From Hyalella azteca (lineage: Eukaryota; Arthropoda; Malacostraca; Amphipoda; Hyalellidae), in NCBI RefSeq assembly GCF_000764305.2, contig NW_025934720.1, forward strand, positions 124,001-188,000: 64,000 bases of DNA. The letters run 5' to 3'. Below are positions 1-10,548 of the stretch, piece by piece. Numbering within the stretch: position 1 is the stretch's first letter; the number at the start of each line of letters is the position of its first letter. Position numbers and translations under genes: made by a program. The notes under the pieces are model-generated. The model was not told where the DNA came from, did not search any database, and saw only the letters and a list, made by a program, of their open reading frames with translations.

Positions 1-904
1 CAAGCACTGCGCATGGGCTTTGGTTTAGATGTGATTTTGCGTTGTAAAGAAGAATTATATTAAACAAGACTATGAAATATGGTGACAAGAAGAATTAAAA
101 AATCAGACAATTCACAATGGCGGTAACAATTTGTACTTGAATACAAATAATGACCCAAGCAGGACAAAATTTGATTCGAATTCGAAAGAGTCGGGAAAAT
201 AACCCTTTGGTCTCGTATGCATTTACTGTCGTCAATAATATTCCTTACCTAGTGGCTTGCGACCGATAAATCCCATCAGGTACGAAAGGGTACAAAACAG
301 GGTGTCATTTGAGGTCATCATCGAGCTTCAATAATGTAAAAAATATTGACGAGCGCTTTTTTCAATTGAACTGAAAGAGACACATCACCAGTGAATATTT
401 TGATTTATTGTCCGAGACTTTTTCTGCATTACCTTAGTCTTCTTCTTGAAATCATGGTTGTTCGGCATATTGTTATATGCATCTGTTATAGAAGAAGGTT
501 ACTTCCAGGAAAAATGTTCTGAGTAAGAATCGAGTCCTGTTAACTGCACGTTTTCAATGACCATTCGATGCTGTATTAAAATAATTGAGCTCAAGGAATG
601 ACCATATCCTTCACCATGACCATAGACTTGAAATGTCACATTACTTGAAATATTTTACAAGTCAACCACTTGAGCTAAAATGGAAGTTATCTCGTCAAAC
701 AAATTCGAATAATCGGTTTATTGCATAAACCCATGCATTCCGTGTCAGGCATAAGCAATACTTTATACTTTATGCATGAGGGTTACTCAAAACTAACTCA
801 AACTGAATCAATAAGATTTCCATGATGATGCGAAAATATTTGAGACAAACTATTATATTATAAAATATCTATATCTATTATAAAATATCACTTTTTCTTC
901 CTTG
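1..904. other. AT-rich intergenic DNA, no gene seen
   Basis: No convincing open reading frame, RNA gene or large repeat. Two small structures can be seen: a 7-bp perfect stem (GGTTTAT / ATAAACC, 3-nt loop) at 715-731, and a 13-bp direct repeat (ATTATAAAATATC) at 857-869 and 877-889, period 20 bp. Confidence 0.6.
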
Positions 905-910
905 CACTCA

Positions 911-1150
911 TTAAGCCGGCATACGCAGCTGAGCTCGTACGGTACGGGGAGCGGTGTCCCGACAATCGATGCCAGCGGGGGGCTCGTGTTCAGTCGTTCA
1001 GTGGAGTAGCGCCCGTCCAGTTGACGCTTCATTAGTCGATCGTTCCATAAATTAGGTGGCTTAATTGTACGGCCGGTTAAGGAAGCAGCTTAGCTTGTGC
1101 TATAGTAAAGTGATTAACTGTTGCCGTAGCAGAGAGCGTTTCGGTATCGC
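911..1150 (+). promoter_or_regulatory. CpG-rich block with Inr + DPE-like core promoter
   Basis: The sequence changes abruptly from AT-rich to GC-rich, with many CpG dinucleotides between 911 and 1024. Inside it TCAGTC at 990-995 fits the arthropod initiator TCAKTY with A+1 at 992, and AGTTG at 1019-1023 fits the downstream promoter element RGWYV at exactly +28 to +32. No TATA box lies upstream, as is usual for DPE promoters. This pairing would be expected by chance about once per strand in a window of this size, so the CpG context carries much of the weight. No coding exon is recognisable downstream. It could instead be an enhancer or unrelated GC-rich DNA. Confidence 0.25.
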
Positions 1151-1340
1151 GGCTAGACATGAGTAGGATAAATGCAGCAGCAGACCAGGCTTACCATCAC
1201 TTATTGATGTAGGGTTCTGCTGCAACAGGGATGCTGCAGCGATGGGATGATGCTGCTCCATCCATGCAGGGATGCTGCAGGGATGGAGTGAGTGATGTAT
1301 CGTTTTCTTATTTTTGGTACATATACGAGTGTACTGAGAC

Positions 1341-1542
1341 ATCACTCCTTGATATAGAGGATATGATTATGAATAATTTTTTCTAATGGATAAGATGTAG
1401 CATAACTATATATACTCGATGTCATGGATATATATATATGATGTGGCATCATTTATGGATTTAATGATATGCTGTGGAATCACTTCTTGATATAGGGGAT
1501 ATGACGTGGCATCACTTCCCGATACAAAGCAGATGACGAAAC
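1341..1542. repeat. Decayed ~31-32-bp tandem repeat
   Basis: Related units begin ATCACTCCTTGATATA (1341), ATCATTTATGGATTTA (1448), ATCACTTCTTGATATA (1479) and ATCACTTCCCGATACA (1511), each followed by a GATATGACGTGG-like tail. Spacing of the last three is 31 and 32 bp. The stretch 1373-1447 is too diverged to align with certainty. An old minisatellite with no coding role that I can see. Confidence 0.6.
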
Positions 1543-2285
1543 CTAATTTCTTGCTAACATTTCTAGGGTAACATTGAAATGAAGAAGCTATCGCTGCTTT
1601 CTCCGATTCAGGGAGCTTTCAGCTGATCGATCGAGAACTTGATTTATTGATAAGTTAACATCTCTAATACGTAGCGTGCTTGCTTGCGTGGTCTGTGACC
1701 TAATAAGATGGAAAAAACTTGAGAGTTTTGTTTAAAAAAAGGTGTGATTTTGTTGCACAACTGTTAACAAGCGATAATCTGCATTTCAATGTTTCAATTC
1801 TCAACAAGCGACGTTTTCATATTAACGTTTATTTACTACATCTCATCAGCTATTCGCCAATTTTAGTGAGCTACTATTACGCACAGCAGCACGTACATAA
1901 TTTAGTTGCGTATTTTTTCCCGAGTTTCATTCATAACAATATTTCGAGGGAAAGAAATAAAAACGAATGAAAATTTCCCAAAATATCGGGCAAGTAATTT
2001 GAGCAAAAAATGATGTGACCTTTGGTGCAAGGCAACAATAACAGGAATTAATACCATATGTAGTTCGTGCTTGGTAGTTTGTGTTACCGCTTCTTATAAC
2101 AGGCAGGATGCAAATATGTTCAAAAATAGGATGCGAAATTTCTTTTAGCTGAGATTTGGAGTTCAAAGGAATTTTTTGCGAGGCTACATGACATTCGGTG
2201 ATATTGCGTCCAGCGTTCAAGTTTCCAGTTTTTGAATGTGAATTTTTATGCACTCTTTTATGTATAAATTGGCGTTAAAATTTGC

Positions 2286-2710
2286 GTTTATTACAACACT
2301 TCTCTTTAACTTCACTTCTTGTTTGTTTGTTTGTTTGTTTGTCTGTCTGTCTGTCTGTCTGCTACAAATCTTGTAATCGAAATTTAATACACTTCTACTT
2401 ATCCTATCGATCTGAAATTTTACACACTTGTTTAAAGTTGAAGACAATGCATGAATCAAATGTCAGAATAAATGATTTTTAAAATTTAATTTTTTTTGCA
2501 ATATTAAAAAATTTGAAAAAATAATTTTGTCAGCTACAAATCTTACAACTGACATTTGACACACTTTTACCTATCTAATTGATCTGAAATTTTGCACACT
2601 TGTGTGAAGTCAGAGGCAATGCATGAATCAATTAACATAATAAATAATTTTGAAAAAATTTATATAATGAAGAAATTTATATATATTAAAAAATTGAAAA
2701 ATAAATTTTC
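2286..2710 (+). mobile_element. Dispersed GTTT/GTCT-microsatellite element, dimeric copy
   Basis: This segment has a leader with ACAACACTTCTCTTTAACTT, then a (GTTT)n(GTCT)n tract, then two tandem copies of a ~172-bp module beginning GCTACAAATCTT at 2361 and 2533. Both modules carry the same landmarks: ACACACTT, the ATCTGAAATTTT block, and GCATGAATCAA, ending in AT-rich DNA. The same leader, microsatellite and module recur on the other strand at 9500-9697, so this is a dispersed element and not a chance microsatellite. No protein is encoded. A microsatellite at a fixed internal place recalls non-autonomous Helentron/DINE elements of insects; that assignment is inference. Ends are approximate. 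Confidence 0.65.
2319..2360 (+). repeat. (GTTT)n(GTCT)n microsatellite
   Basis: Compound tetranucleotide tract, about five GTTT units followed by about five GTCT units. It is an internal part of the surrounding dispersed element, because a shorter version sits at the same place in the inverted copy near 9650-9670. Confidence 0.9.
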
Positions 2711-3669
2711 TTAATTTTCGAAAATTAGATGAGAAATTCATTGTACATCTGTAAGATTGGAAATACTAGATTCTTTGGAAGTGTTGTCTTTAAAAAGTAA
2801 TTTTTAAACGTATATTATTTTTAAAATTTAACTCATGATTAGCCAAAATTTTTCTTATGGTGTACTATGTAAAGCTTTTCACTAGAAGTTCGGCCGGCTG
2901 ATGTATGTGGTACTTGTCCATCAATTTGAATGACAGTAGTTTCCCGCACTCTCCAAGTCACTAGCAGCGTTTGACATCTGCATGACGATTTGCTCCATTC
3001 TTTAAGTGAGCCTTCATCGGTGCTCCTGCGGACTTCACGTCGCTGACGGAAAGCCCAAACTGTCCGGCAAACACGGCCGAACAAACAAGAACACACGGCA
3101 TCGGAGTTTTGGGTTACCGTCTGACAGGCGACCCAAGTTTTAGGTTTCTGAGTGACACACCAGCAGCTTGCGTCCAAAAAAAGAACACCTGACTAATGGT
3201 GCAACTTGGGACTGCAAACTAATGTACCAAATGAGTTTTTTATTCCGTCAGTATTCACCGCTGCAACTTGCAGACGTGAAATTGCACTCAATACGAGCCT
3301 AGCAAAACCTAAATCGACGCAATTTGAGTTTACAAAAAAAAGAAGGTGGAGTTGACTCCCCGCCATCGCGCAGATGGCTAATGATGTTAGGAGAGCGCCC
3401 CAGGAATAGGCTGTCCCATCGACTGTTTAATGTTATTTAAGATATTTTAAGATAAGAGAATGATTACTATCCATACGCTTCTTGTAGAATATAATAAAGT
3501 TATCATCTTCGTAGCACAAGAATTATTATTTCAATCTTTCAAAACTTAATCAAAATTAGCAGGCTCAGACTTGCGCCTGTAAATTAAATGTCTGATTCGT
3601 TAATTTATAGTTTTTTCCAGTGAGCGAAAACTTTTATGACAAATGACGTTAAATTTTATTTGTCTTTAC
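2711..3669. other. Intergenic, with a GC-richer block at 2880-3180
   Basis: The block at 2880-3180 is clearly richer in G+C than its flanks and stays open for 112 codons on the minus strand (2839-3177), but the translation has no recognisable domain and an uneven, cysteine-sprinkled composition. I do not call it a gene. The rest is AT-rich with no supported feature. Confidence 0.5.
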
Positions 3670-3726
3670 GTGATCACGATACAAAAACACCAGCGGATCG
3701 TGATCATGATACAAAAACATCAGCGG
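3670..3726. repeat. Two-copy 30-bp direct repeat
   Basis: Units start at 3670 and 3700 (GTGATCACGATACAAAAACA and GTGATCATGATACAAAAACA), each followed by CAGCGG. They differ at only two aligned positions. The GTGATCAC part is itself a palindrome. Confidence 0.85.
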
Positions 3727-5029
3727 TAGCGTCAATTACAATTGACGACTAAAGTTTAGTGCAAAACAAAATAACTCGCTTAGCTGGAACGACTTTGACT
3801 GAGCTTTTTTTGTCATTTGACGCCTGAATTTTCATTTGTTAATGCTGTTTACGCTTGCAATATTTTAAGCACGTTTATTATAATTTCTATTTAGAATGGC
3901 TTAATTGCTCAAATTATTAATATATTCATGATATTGTTTTTTATGCAGCATTTCCCATGTTGAACTCTAGAGAAATGTAGCGCGATGACAAATAATTGTG
4001 ACGGACTATAAACGTTAGTGACTGACACGTTAATTTTGATTCTCGTTATTTTGATTATTTTGTCAAATGTATGATGCTTAAACTATTTAGTTGTCGGAAT
4101 GTTTGACTCATGAGTAAAATAATACTGGTCCATTTGTGACAAAATTGAAGAGATTGAATTATTCCGCATAACCGAAACCTTTAGAGCTTCTACTAAACGG
4201 TTAGTTGCCAAGCCGGAATTGCATCCTCCAAATTTCCATGTGCCGGAGAAAACAGCGGAGGTTTTATGTTACAGAGTTGAAGACTGCAGTTCTCCAGAGG
4301 AGAAGTGAATTACTACTCAATGCCCCAGAGGGTAGTTTCAATGATTTATTAATCTAAACGTGCTCAATAAATTGAACAGGCTCTTTAAATTGAACAAAAA
4401 AAATAATATTATCTCGCTGTTCTACTGAAGATGTTTGGTCTCATTTTAGAAATTGAGTGGAAAACGCAAGGAAGCGAATCAAAGTAATCTTGAATGATTA
4501 TAAGTGCAACAAGAAATTAGTTTTTTAATTGCCTTTTTATATTATAGTTCATTGGCTAAAATAATAGCAAAAATTCACTTGTTTCTAATTTATCTTCAAG
4601 TATAAACAAGTTCTTCTCAACTTTGAAACTGCTCGTTGAATAATCATTTTACATTATTTTAATTGACTAACTGTGGTATTTATGACTAGTTTACTTATTT
4701 AAAGTGTAGTAGGACTGGTATAATACGGTTGTATTGTGTACCTGTGTTATTTCTAGCACTGAATCTAATAAAAGATATATCGGTTGCGAGCATTACTTTG
4801 TAGCCAAGCTAGCATTAAAATATATCACGAGTACATCAAGACTCTCACTTGTAAAGCCGTGGCGCGGCGGGAAGCGCTGAGCAGTGGATGCATGTCATGT
4901 GGTGGTGCAAATGAGTGGCCGGGAATGCCGCTCGGAAGGCCGTCTTTACGAGCTCCCCAGCTATTATTGCAAACTTTTCCGTCATTTGCATCGTGTAACG
5001 TGCCGAGTTAGTTCCTAGTGCCGTCAGCA
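3727..5029. other. Intergenic; GC-richer from about 4855
   Basis: AT-rich and featureless to about 4850. From 4855 to 5100 the sequence turns GC-rich with several CpGs (for example GGCGCGGCGGGAAGCGC near 4861), leading into the candidate ORF at 5030. No RNA gene or large repeat is seen. Confidence 0.5.
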
Positions 5030-5344
5030 ATGGCCATCCTGCCGATAGAATGGCTAGTGGCCGCGCTGCTTGTTTCCAGTACCGCATTGCTTGCTGCTAG
5101 GTCGGCTTTATCTTCTTCACATCCTTGCTACGAATCAAACTTGCATCTTGCTTCAATTTCGTATGCTAGCTGCGTAAACTCTGCGGTTCTCAAAAGTTAT
5201 TTGGTTCTTCCCAACTTTGACCGGTTTCTTTTTCGCACGCTTTTTAACCCCTTGCTGCACCTTCTCGTGCTAAGAAAAATGTTCGAAAACTCTATTTTAA
5301 ACTATATTGAACTTGCACAAAGGAGTCCTCAAATAATTAACTGA
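5030..5344 (+). CDS. Candidate ORF with signal-peptide-like start (unrecognised)
   Basis: An ATG at 5030 in a good start context (G at -3, G at +4) opens 104 codons, ending at TGA 5342-5344. The first ~25 residues (MAILPIEWLVAALLVSSTAL then LAARSA) look like a signal peptide or a membrane anchor: a hydrophobic run of about 15 residues followed by small residues. The n-region has no basic residue and an acidic E at position 7, which is atypical. The rest has no recognisable domain and becomes AT-driven (F, L, I, N) towards the end, so a real exon, if there is one, may be only the first 20-40 codons. An AG|GT that could be a splice donor occurs near 5099-5102 but is weak. The ORF sits in a local GC-rich island. 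It may well be chance. Confidence 0.15.
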   Translation: MAILPIEWLVAALLVSSTALLAARSALSSSHPCYESNLHLASISYASCVNSAVLKSYLVLPNFDRFLFRTLFNPLLHLLVLRKMFENSILNYIELAQRSPQIIN

Positions 5345-7809
5345 ATAAAATTAAATACGTCAAATAATACTATGTTAAAGGCAAATATACCGATGTTGCG
5401 CTACTTTCATTTGAATAGAAAAATAGAGTTAAAATAGAATTCATTTTCAATGTATAAACAAATTCTATGAAATCAATCTTTGTTCTGGCGCAGCAGTGAG
5501 GGTTTTTTGTTAATACATATTCTGCATAACCGCAACAGAGCAACAAACTGGGAAATACACGTGCAGGTAACAAAGCTCGTGGCCAATATGCAGAATGCGT
5601 CCTGAGTATAAAAATAACCTGCACTCGAGTATAAGAGCGGGGCTTAAGCGTGAATACTGTGCTCTCTTGCATGTCCTGCACACAGCCTCATTTTTGTTCA
5701 AATTCTTGATAGTGATAGTTCAAATTCGAAGTAAGCACGATCGAGGTGCTGAATGTGTCGCGATGCGGCTTCGTTGTCCTTGTACTCGAAGAAACGATTG
5801 AGACTTCATCCAAGTAGAGATGCACTTTTGACCCTTGTGTGGGTCATTCTTACCCAGTTTAACACAGGTAACTGGCGTTTCCGTACTAAAACTCTGCAGG
5901 TGCTGCGGGAAAGAAAGTGTCACTATTTGTAAACTATTTACAATTTATTTTTCTGTGTACGTGCGGCATTTCTGAAGCACCCAGCGGCGTGCCACTGACT
6001 TGACCGCAGAGCCTCGTAATTAGTGAGGCGCTAATGCACAATTTTGCAAATATTCCAAATTCCGCGAGTGCTCGGACAGTTCAGCGCATGCTTTCCTAAT
6101 TGATGGATCGAAAAAATCTCGGGCGTTCCAAAACAAAACTGTTGCCAAGGGTGCACGGTCAGCTAGCCGTGCAGGCTTTTCTTAATTTCGCACCCGCTAC
6201 ACAACTGCCCGCGCGTTACAGAATTTACGGAGTAATTGCTTCGAATAATTCACGCTCTTTATCTCAACAGTAAAATTAGAGTACTGCTCGATGTTGTCAC
6301 GAACACAGAGGCATTGCGATAAAGGATTGTTCGCCAGTAAAATGAACACCAAAGCGCATGATGCCTTTGCTGGCGCATCATTGAATGCCGAAAAGTGCTT
6401 GCGATAACGAGTTTGCGTTCTGCGCTGCATGTTTGTTCACTAAACTATTCTCGCAAGGATGCTTATTGCTTGCGTTCCCCAGCACCTCGACAATCTATTC
6501 ATCAGGGAAACTCTCTGTAATTTGGTTGTGGTGAGGCTAAATGTGGCAAACGTGAACGTAGTTGTAATTTATGGACCGCGAAATGACAATTCCTAAATTT
6601 GGTTGAAACTGCTCTGCAACATTTCCATTTGCACCGTTAACTTGAATGCCTAACTTACTTGTAGGTCAAGAATGAACCCCTTTTAATCATTGAAAATTGC
6701 ATTTAATTTATTTGATTGCTAAGCTAAAAATAGCTCCGTGTTTTGTGTTGACTTTCATTTCAATACAATCCATGTGTATTATGACCCCATTGTCAAGGCG
6801 TAATGTTACAGAGCAAGTAATTTATTTGTTGATAGATCGTGGTGAATTTGAATTTAATTTAAATAGCTGGGCATTTTGTACAGTACATAGTTTCGAACGG
6901 CTGAAATTTGCATGGCTTAATCTAATTAGATACTCAGAGCTTGTCTCAATTAAATAGCGTTGTCTTGCTAAATGCGCGCCATTTCTGCGTCTCTCATGAG
7001 CCGAGCAGGCAGCGTTTTATCATTGCCCTCAGTCCTTGGCGCGATTAAACATGCAAATTAATGAGTAAATACCCTAGCGAAAAATCTCCTGAAAATTTCC
7101 AGTGCGAAATAAAAGTCCAGTCTGAGACTTGATGCCGCAGAATTGGACGGGATTTTTACCACCGCTTGCCACTTGAAATGCAGCAGCTGCGCTTTGCCGT
7201 GGCTAGTGTTAGTGGTTCTGTGGCTTACTTTCACTCTCCTCTGCTGTTAGAGGTTCTCAATTATCGTCGTATATGAGTATGAATTAAATGCCAGTAATAA
7301 TCGACGACTTATCCAGTCAAACACGGTCAAGCTCGATGTTGTCCATTTTACGATCATGGTTATCGTATGAATGAGAGTGAACATATTCAGTGTACTAGAA
7401 GATGTGTGTCATAAAGAGTCAAGTGATGTTGCAATGCAATACCCAAGTTGTCCAGTGACTTATAATTCATACGCTTTTGTTCGGAAAATAAATTTGTCTA
7501 TTTTAGGTATAACGCTGGGCGAAATTTTGAATTTGGTATTAAGAGAAATATTGCAAATTTTCCAGAATTTAAAACTTGGGGCGGGAAAGTTTCCCAAAGG
7601 CGCTGACTCGAGAATTTTCGTCTAAAAATGCCCGCCCGATGCTGGTTTGTGGTTATGGCTGCGTTATTATGCCTCCATCAATCACCAATCATCCACCCAT
7701 CGCTTTATTAAAAGCATTTCCCCCACCAGGCTCAAGAATTAAGTTTTGAGCATTTTAATAAAATTCTATCACGGGAGCACAGTTGACGCTCATTCAAATG
7801 TTTTATAAA
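5345..7809. other. Intergenic DNA, no gene supported
   Basis: Only short chance ORFs. GC-richer patches occur at about 5960-6190 and 6960-7230. At 7051-7063 the sequence ATGCAAATTAATG joins a perfect POU octamer (ATGCAAAT) to a homeodomain-type TAAT site, and ATCAATCA (an Exd/Pbx-Hox type site) occurs at 7677-7684. Both can arise by chance in AT-rich DNA. Confidence 0.45.
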
Positions 7810-7835
7810 TTACGAGATGCAGCAGCATCTCGTAA
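7810..7835. other. Perfect 11-bp stem-loop
   Basis: TTACGAGATGC (7810-7820) and GCATCTCGTAA (7825-7835) are exact reverse complements separated by AGCA. It lies about 60 bp before a 38-bp direct duplication. It is too short for a miRNA precursor. It may be a relic of a mobile-element end. Confidence 0.8.
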
Positions 7836-7896
7836 AATAATTCTAGCAATTTTATAATTTTTAATTTGTTAAATCTAGATATTTTTTCCGCGCTCA

Positions 7897-7988
7897 ATAT
7901 AATGGGTTTTGGTACCACTTTACTGGTAGATGATATATGTTAGTTTATTAATATAATGGGGTTTGGCGCCACTTTGCTGGTAGATGAT
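7897..7988. repeat. 38-bp imperfect direct duplication
   Basis: Copies at 7897-7934 and 7951-7988 (period 54 bp) share an ATATAATGGG start and an ACTGGTAGATGAT / GCTGGTAGATGAT end, with four differences in 38 bases. The centre reads GGTACC in one copy and GGCGCC in the other; both are six-base palindromes. Origin unknown. Confidence 0.85.
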
Positions 7989-9499
7989 TTCACAGATCTG
8001 ACAGCGAATTATCATCTGGAAAGCCTCACTCACAACGGCTTTCTTACGACGTTCTGGGTAATTGGTTGCTTCCCGCGCCTGCACAACTGGTGATTCTTCC
8101 AATTTCCGTTCAAAGATCCTTCACTTCCACTAGTTGTTTTCGCCGTGTGCACACGAATATCTTTCTCGTAATCCCTTAGTGATGGTTGGAAATGAAAGAC
8201 TTGTTTTCTTCCAACCGTCCGGTGTGCATGAATAGCCCTTTACAGTCGGCAGCGATTGGACAGGCGAATGTCGAAATTGAAAGGCCCTTTGTTTCACACT
8301 GGAAGTTGAAGGTTTCTTAGATTTTAGTTGATGTTTGTCCGACTAAGATGCCCCTAGAAGTGTCGACATTGAATTTTAAGAGCATTGATCACTGAAGAGT
8401 ATTGCGTCCATTTTATTTAATATTATTGATCCACTCTCTATCGTTTACTCGCTTCAAATGAACATTTTTATCCAAGAATAGGCTCAATAAAATATCTGAA
8501 TACATTAAATAAAACTAAAGGGCATTCCATACGAGAAACTTTGAATAACCAATAAAAGAAACTTACTTCCTTATTAGATTCGAAGTTCAAAATTTAGCCA
8601 GATTTGCTTTGTTTCAGTGATCTGTAAGTTAGATTTTGTTGAAATTAAACTTGGACTTTCGTATGCTAATTTGCTGATAAATATTCGTAAAGTTTATGAA
8701 TATAGAGGAACCTCTAGGAGAATGTAAATTAACGAGATAAATAAAGGTTTCAATTCAATGTGCGTGTTTTGTTAAAAATCAATATCAGCCTGCGTCGAGA
8801 TACGTTTTCTCACGAAGGAATCTTGTTCAACAATTACATGCAGTGTAATGACTTACGCTCTGGCCCATAGTGAGCGGCTTGCATCTTCAATTTAAATAGT
8901 CAATTATTTTAACGCTCTATGTAAGGTAAATTTGAACGCAATCGGTGAAACTCTTGAATTAAAACTCTTCAAATTGTTAACCTAAATTTTAATCGGAAAA
9001 CTCTGGCTAAATAATTCAACAATCAGTTAACTATAACTGCTAACATTAACTTGAACTAAGACTAGAAATATTTGGAAGCTGCGGTGCACTTCCTCTTGCA
9101 TTTTTACCGTTCCTAGCAGCTGAGCTCGAGTGATTACATTTCAGTTATGTGCCTAAAGAGCGGCATTGCGTGTTAATGAGATTGTTATCCGCGAATGACA
9201 TGGTAACAAGCATTTAATTTTTATAAAATTCGAAACAACTTAATTGAATTGACAACATATTATTAAATTCTAACTCCTCTTCCTAACATCCCTGGTTACG
9301 TATCCCCGAAGTGCACAGTCGTCGCAGGAAGTCGTGTGAGGCAGCAGGTGTTCAGTCGCCTGTAAGGTGTGTGGAAATAATACCGTATGCGTTTAATACT
9401 TTTTAAAGACACTTCTAAAGAATCTAGTGTTTTAGATGTTGCATATGTACAAGGAATTTCTAATTTTATTTTCAAATATTGCCAAATAATCAATTGTAA
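7989..9499. other. Intergenic DNA, no gene supported
   Basis: A moderately GC-rich stretch (7990-8280) with a 60-codon minus-strand ORF that I cannot assign, then AT-rich DNA with no repeats, RNA genes or coding signal that I can support. Confidence 0.45.
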
Positions 9500-9697
9500 A
9501 ATTTTTTTTAATAAAAAAAATTATAAATTTTAAATATTATTTATTCTATCGACTAATTCATGCAATGTCTCTGGCATCATGCAAGTGTGCAAAATTTCAG
9601 ATCGATTGGACAGGTAGAAGTGTGTTAAATATCGATTATAAGATTTGCAGCAGACAGACAAACAAACAAGAAGTGAAATAGAAGTGTTGAAATAAGT
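9500..9697 (-). mobile_element. Dispersed GTTT/GTCT-microsatellite element, monomeric inverted copy
   Basis: Read on the minus strand this matches the element at 2286-2710 in the same order: leader (CAACACTTCTATTTCACTTC), a short GTTT/GTCT tract (plus-strand CAGACAGACAAACAAACAAG at 9651-9670), then one module starting GCTGCAAATCTTATAATCG, with the ATCTGAAATTTT and GCATGAAT landmarks, ending in an A/T-rich tail. It has one module where the other copy has two, and a much shorter microsatellite. Ends are approximate. Confidence 0.65.
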
Positions 9698-9965
9698 AAG
9701 CACCGGCCAGCCGTACCGCTAAGTCTCCCTCTCGAGGCGCCAAGTAATCACGGATCGGAGCAAACATTGGTTGGTGAGGCGTGACATGAGCTCTCATTAA
9801 ACCTCGTGCAGCCTTCACAATCCATTCTTCAAAATTAGACCTCAATATTTTTTACTTTAACGGGAATTTTTTGGGCTTCAAGCGATAAATTGAAGGACAA
9901 GGGTTTGGTAAACTGAAGGGATGAAATTTTACCCGATATTCTTTTAGGGAAAAAACATGTTTGTC

Positions 9966-10007
9966 TGCCTTCATGATATGAAGGCAAACAATCAGTCATG
10001 ATATGAC
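9966..10007. other. Twin stem-loops sharing a CATGATATG core
   Basis: TGCCTTCAT / ATGAAGGCA (9966-9974, 9978-9986, loop GAT) is followed at once by GTCAT / ATGAC (9995-9999, 10003-10007, loop GAT). Both hairpins are centred on CATGATATG. No function can be read from this. Confidence 0.75.
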
Positions 10008-10223
10008 AGATAAAGTAATTGCATGAAGTCATATTGAGTCATATGATGAATTAAAATGATAAAAATGATAAAAAACGATAAAAATGTAAACTTTCTTTGC
10101 ATTTCAAGCAAGAATTTCTGGCAATTCGCATGTGAATTTAGGGATCGATATTTTCGATCAAAATGGCACTGGGGAAAATAAAAATAAAGGGGGGCTACAT
10201 TTAAGGCCAGGGTTTGGCGAGAG

Positions 10224-10381
10224 GAGCTGGAGGCTGGAGCGGGAGGCTGGAAGCTGGAGGCTGGAGGCTGGAGGCTGGAGGCAGGAGGCTGGAGGCTGGA
10301 GTCAGGAGCGGGAGGCAGGAGGCTGGAGGCTGGAGCGGGAGGCTGGAGGCTGGAGCCTGGAGGCTGGAGGCGGGAGGCAGT
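10224..10381. repeat. 7-bp purine-rich minisatellite (GGAGGCT)n
   Basis: About 22 units of GGAGGCT with variants (GGAGCGG, GGAAGCT, GGAGGCA). The plus strand is strongly G/A-rich and has runs of paired G that could allow G-quadruplex structure. ORFs through this tract on both strands are by-products of a repeat without stop codons. Confidence 0.92.
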
Positions 10382-10548
10382 TGGTTGGTATGCTCGATAC
10401 ATCACTGGACCAGCTTGCCTGCCTGCCGATATGAAGGACACTTTTTTCATCACTCAAACAGCGGCCTGAAGTTGTGAGCGAGACCGCGTCCATGCCTCTA
10501 CGTACAGGGTGACGACTGCTGCAGCCGAGTCCCTAGTTCAGTCTCAGG

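Noticed and set aside
2839..3177. 112-codon minus-strand ORF as a gene
   Set aside because: Odd composition, no recognisable motif, in a short GC-rich patch. Kept only as a note in the intergenic entry.
5607..5640. TATA box TATAAAAAT at 5607 as a promoter
   Set aside because: No initiator at the expected distance; single AT-rich words of this kind are common here.
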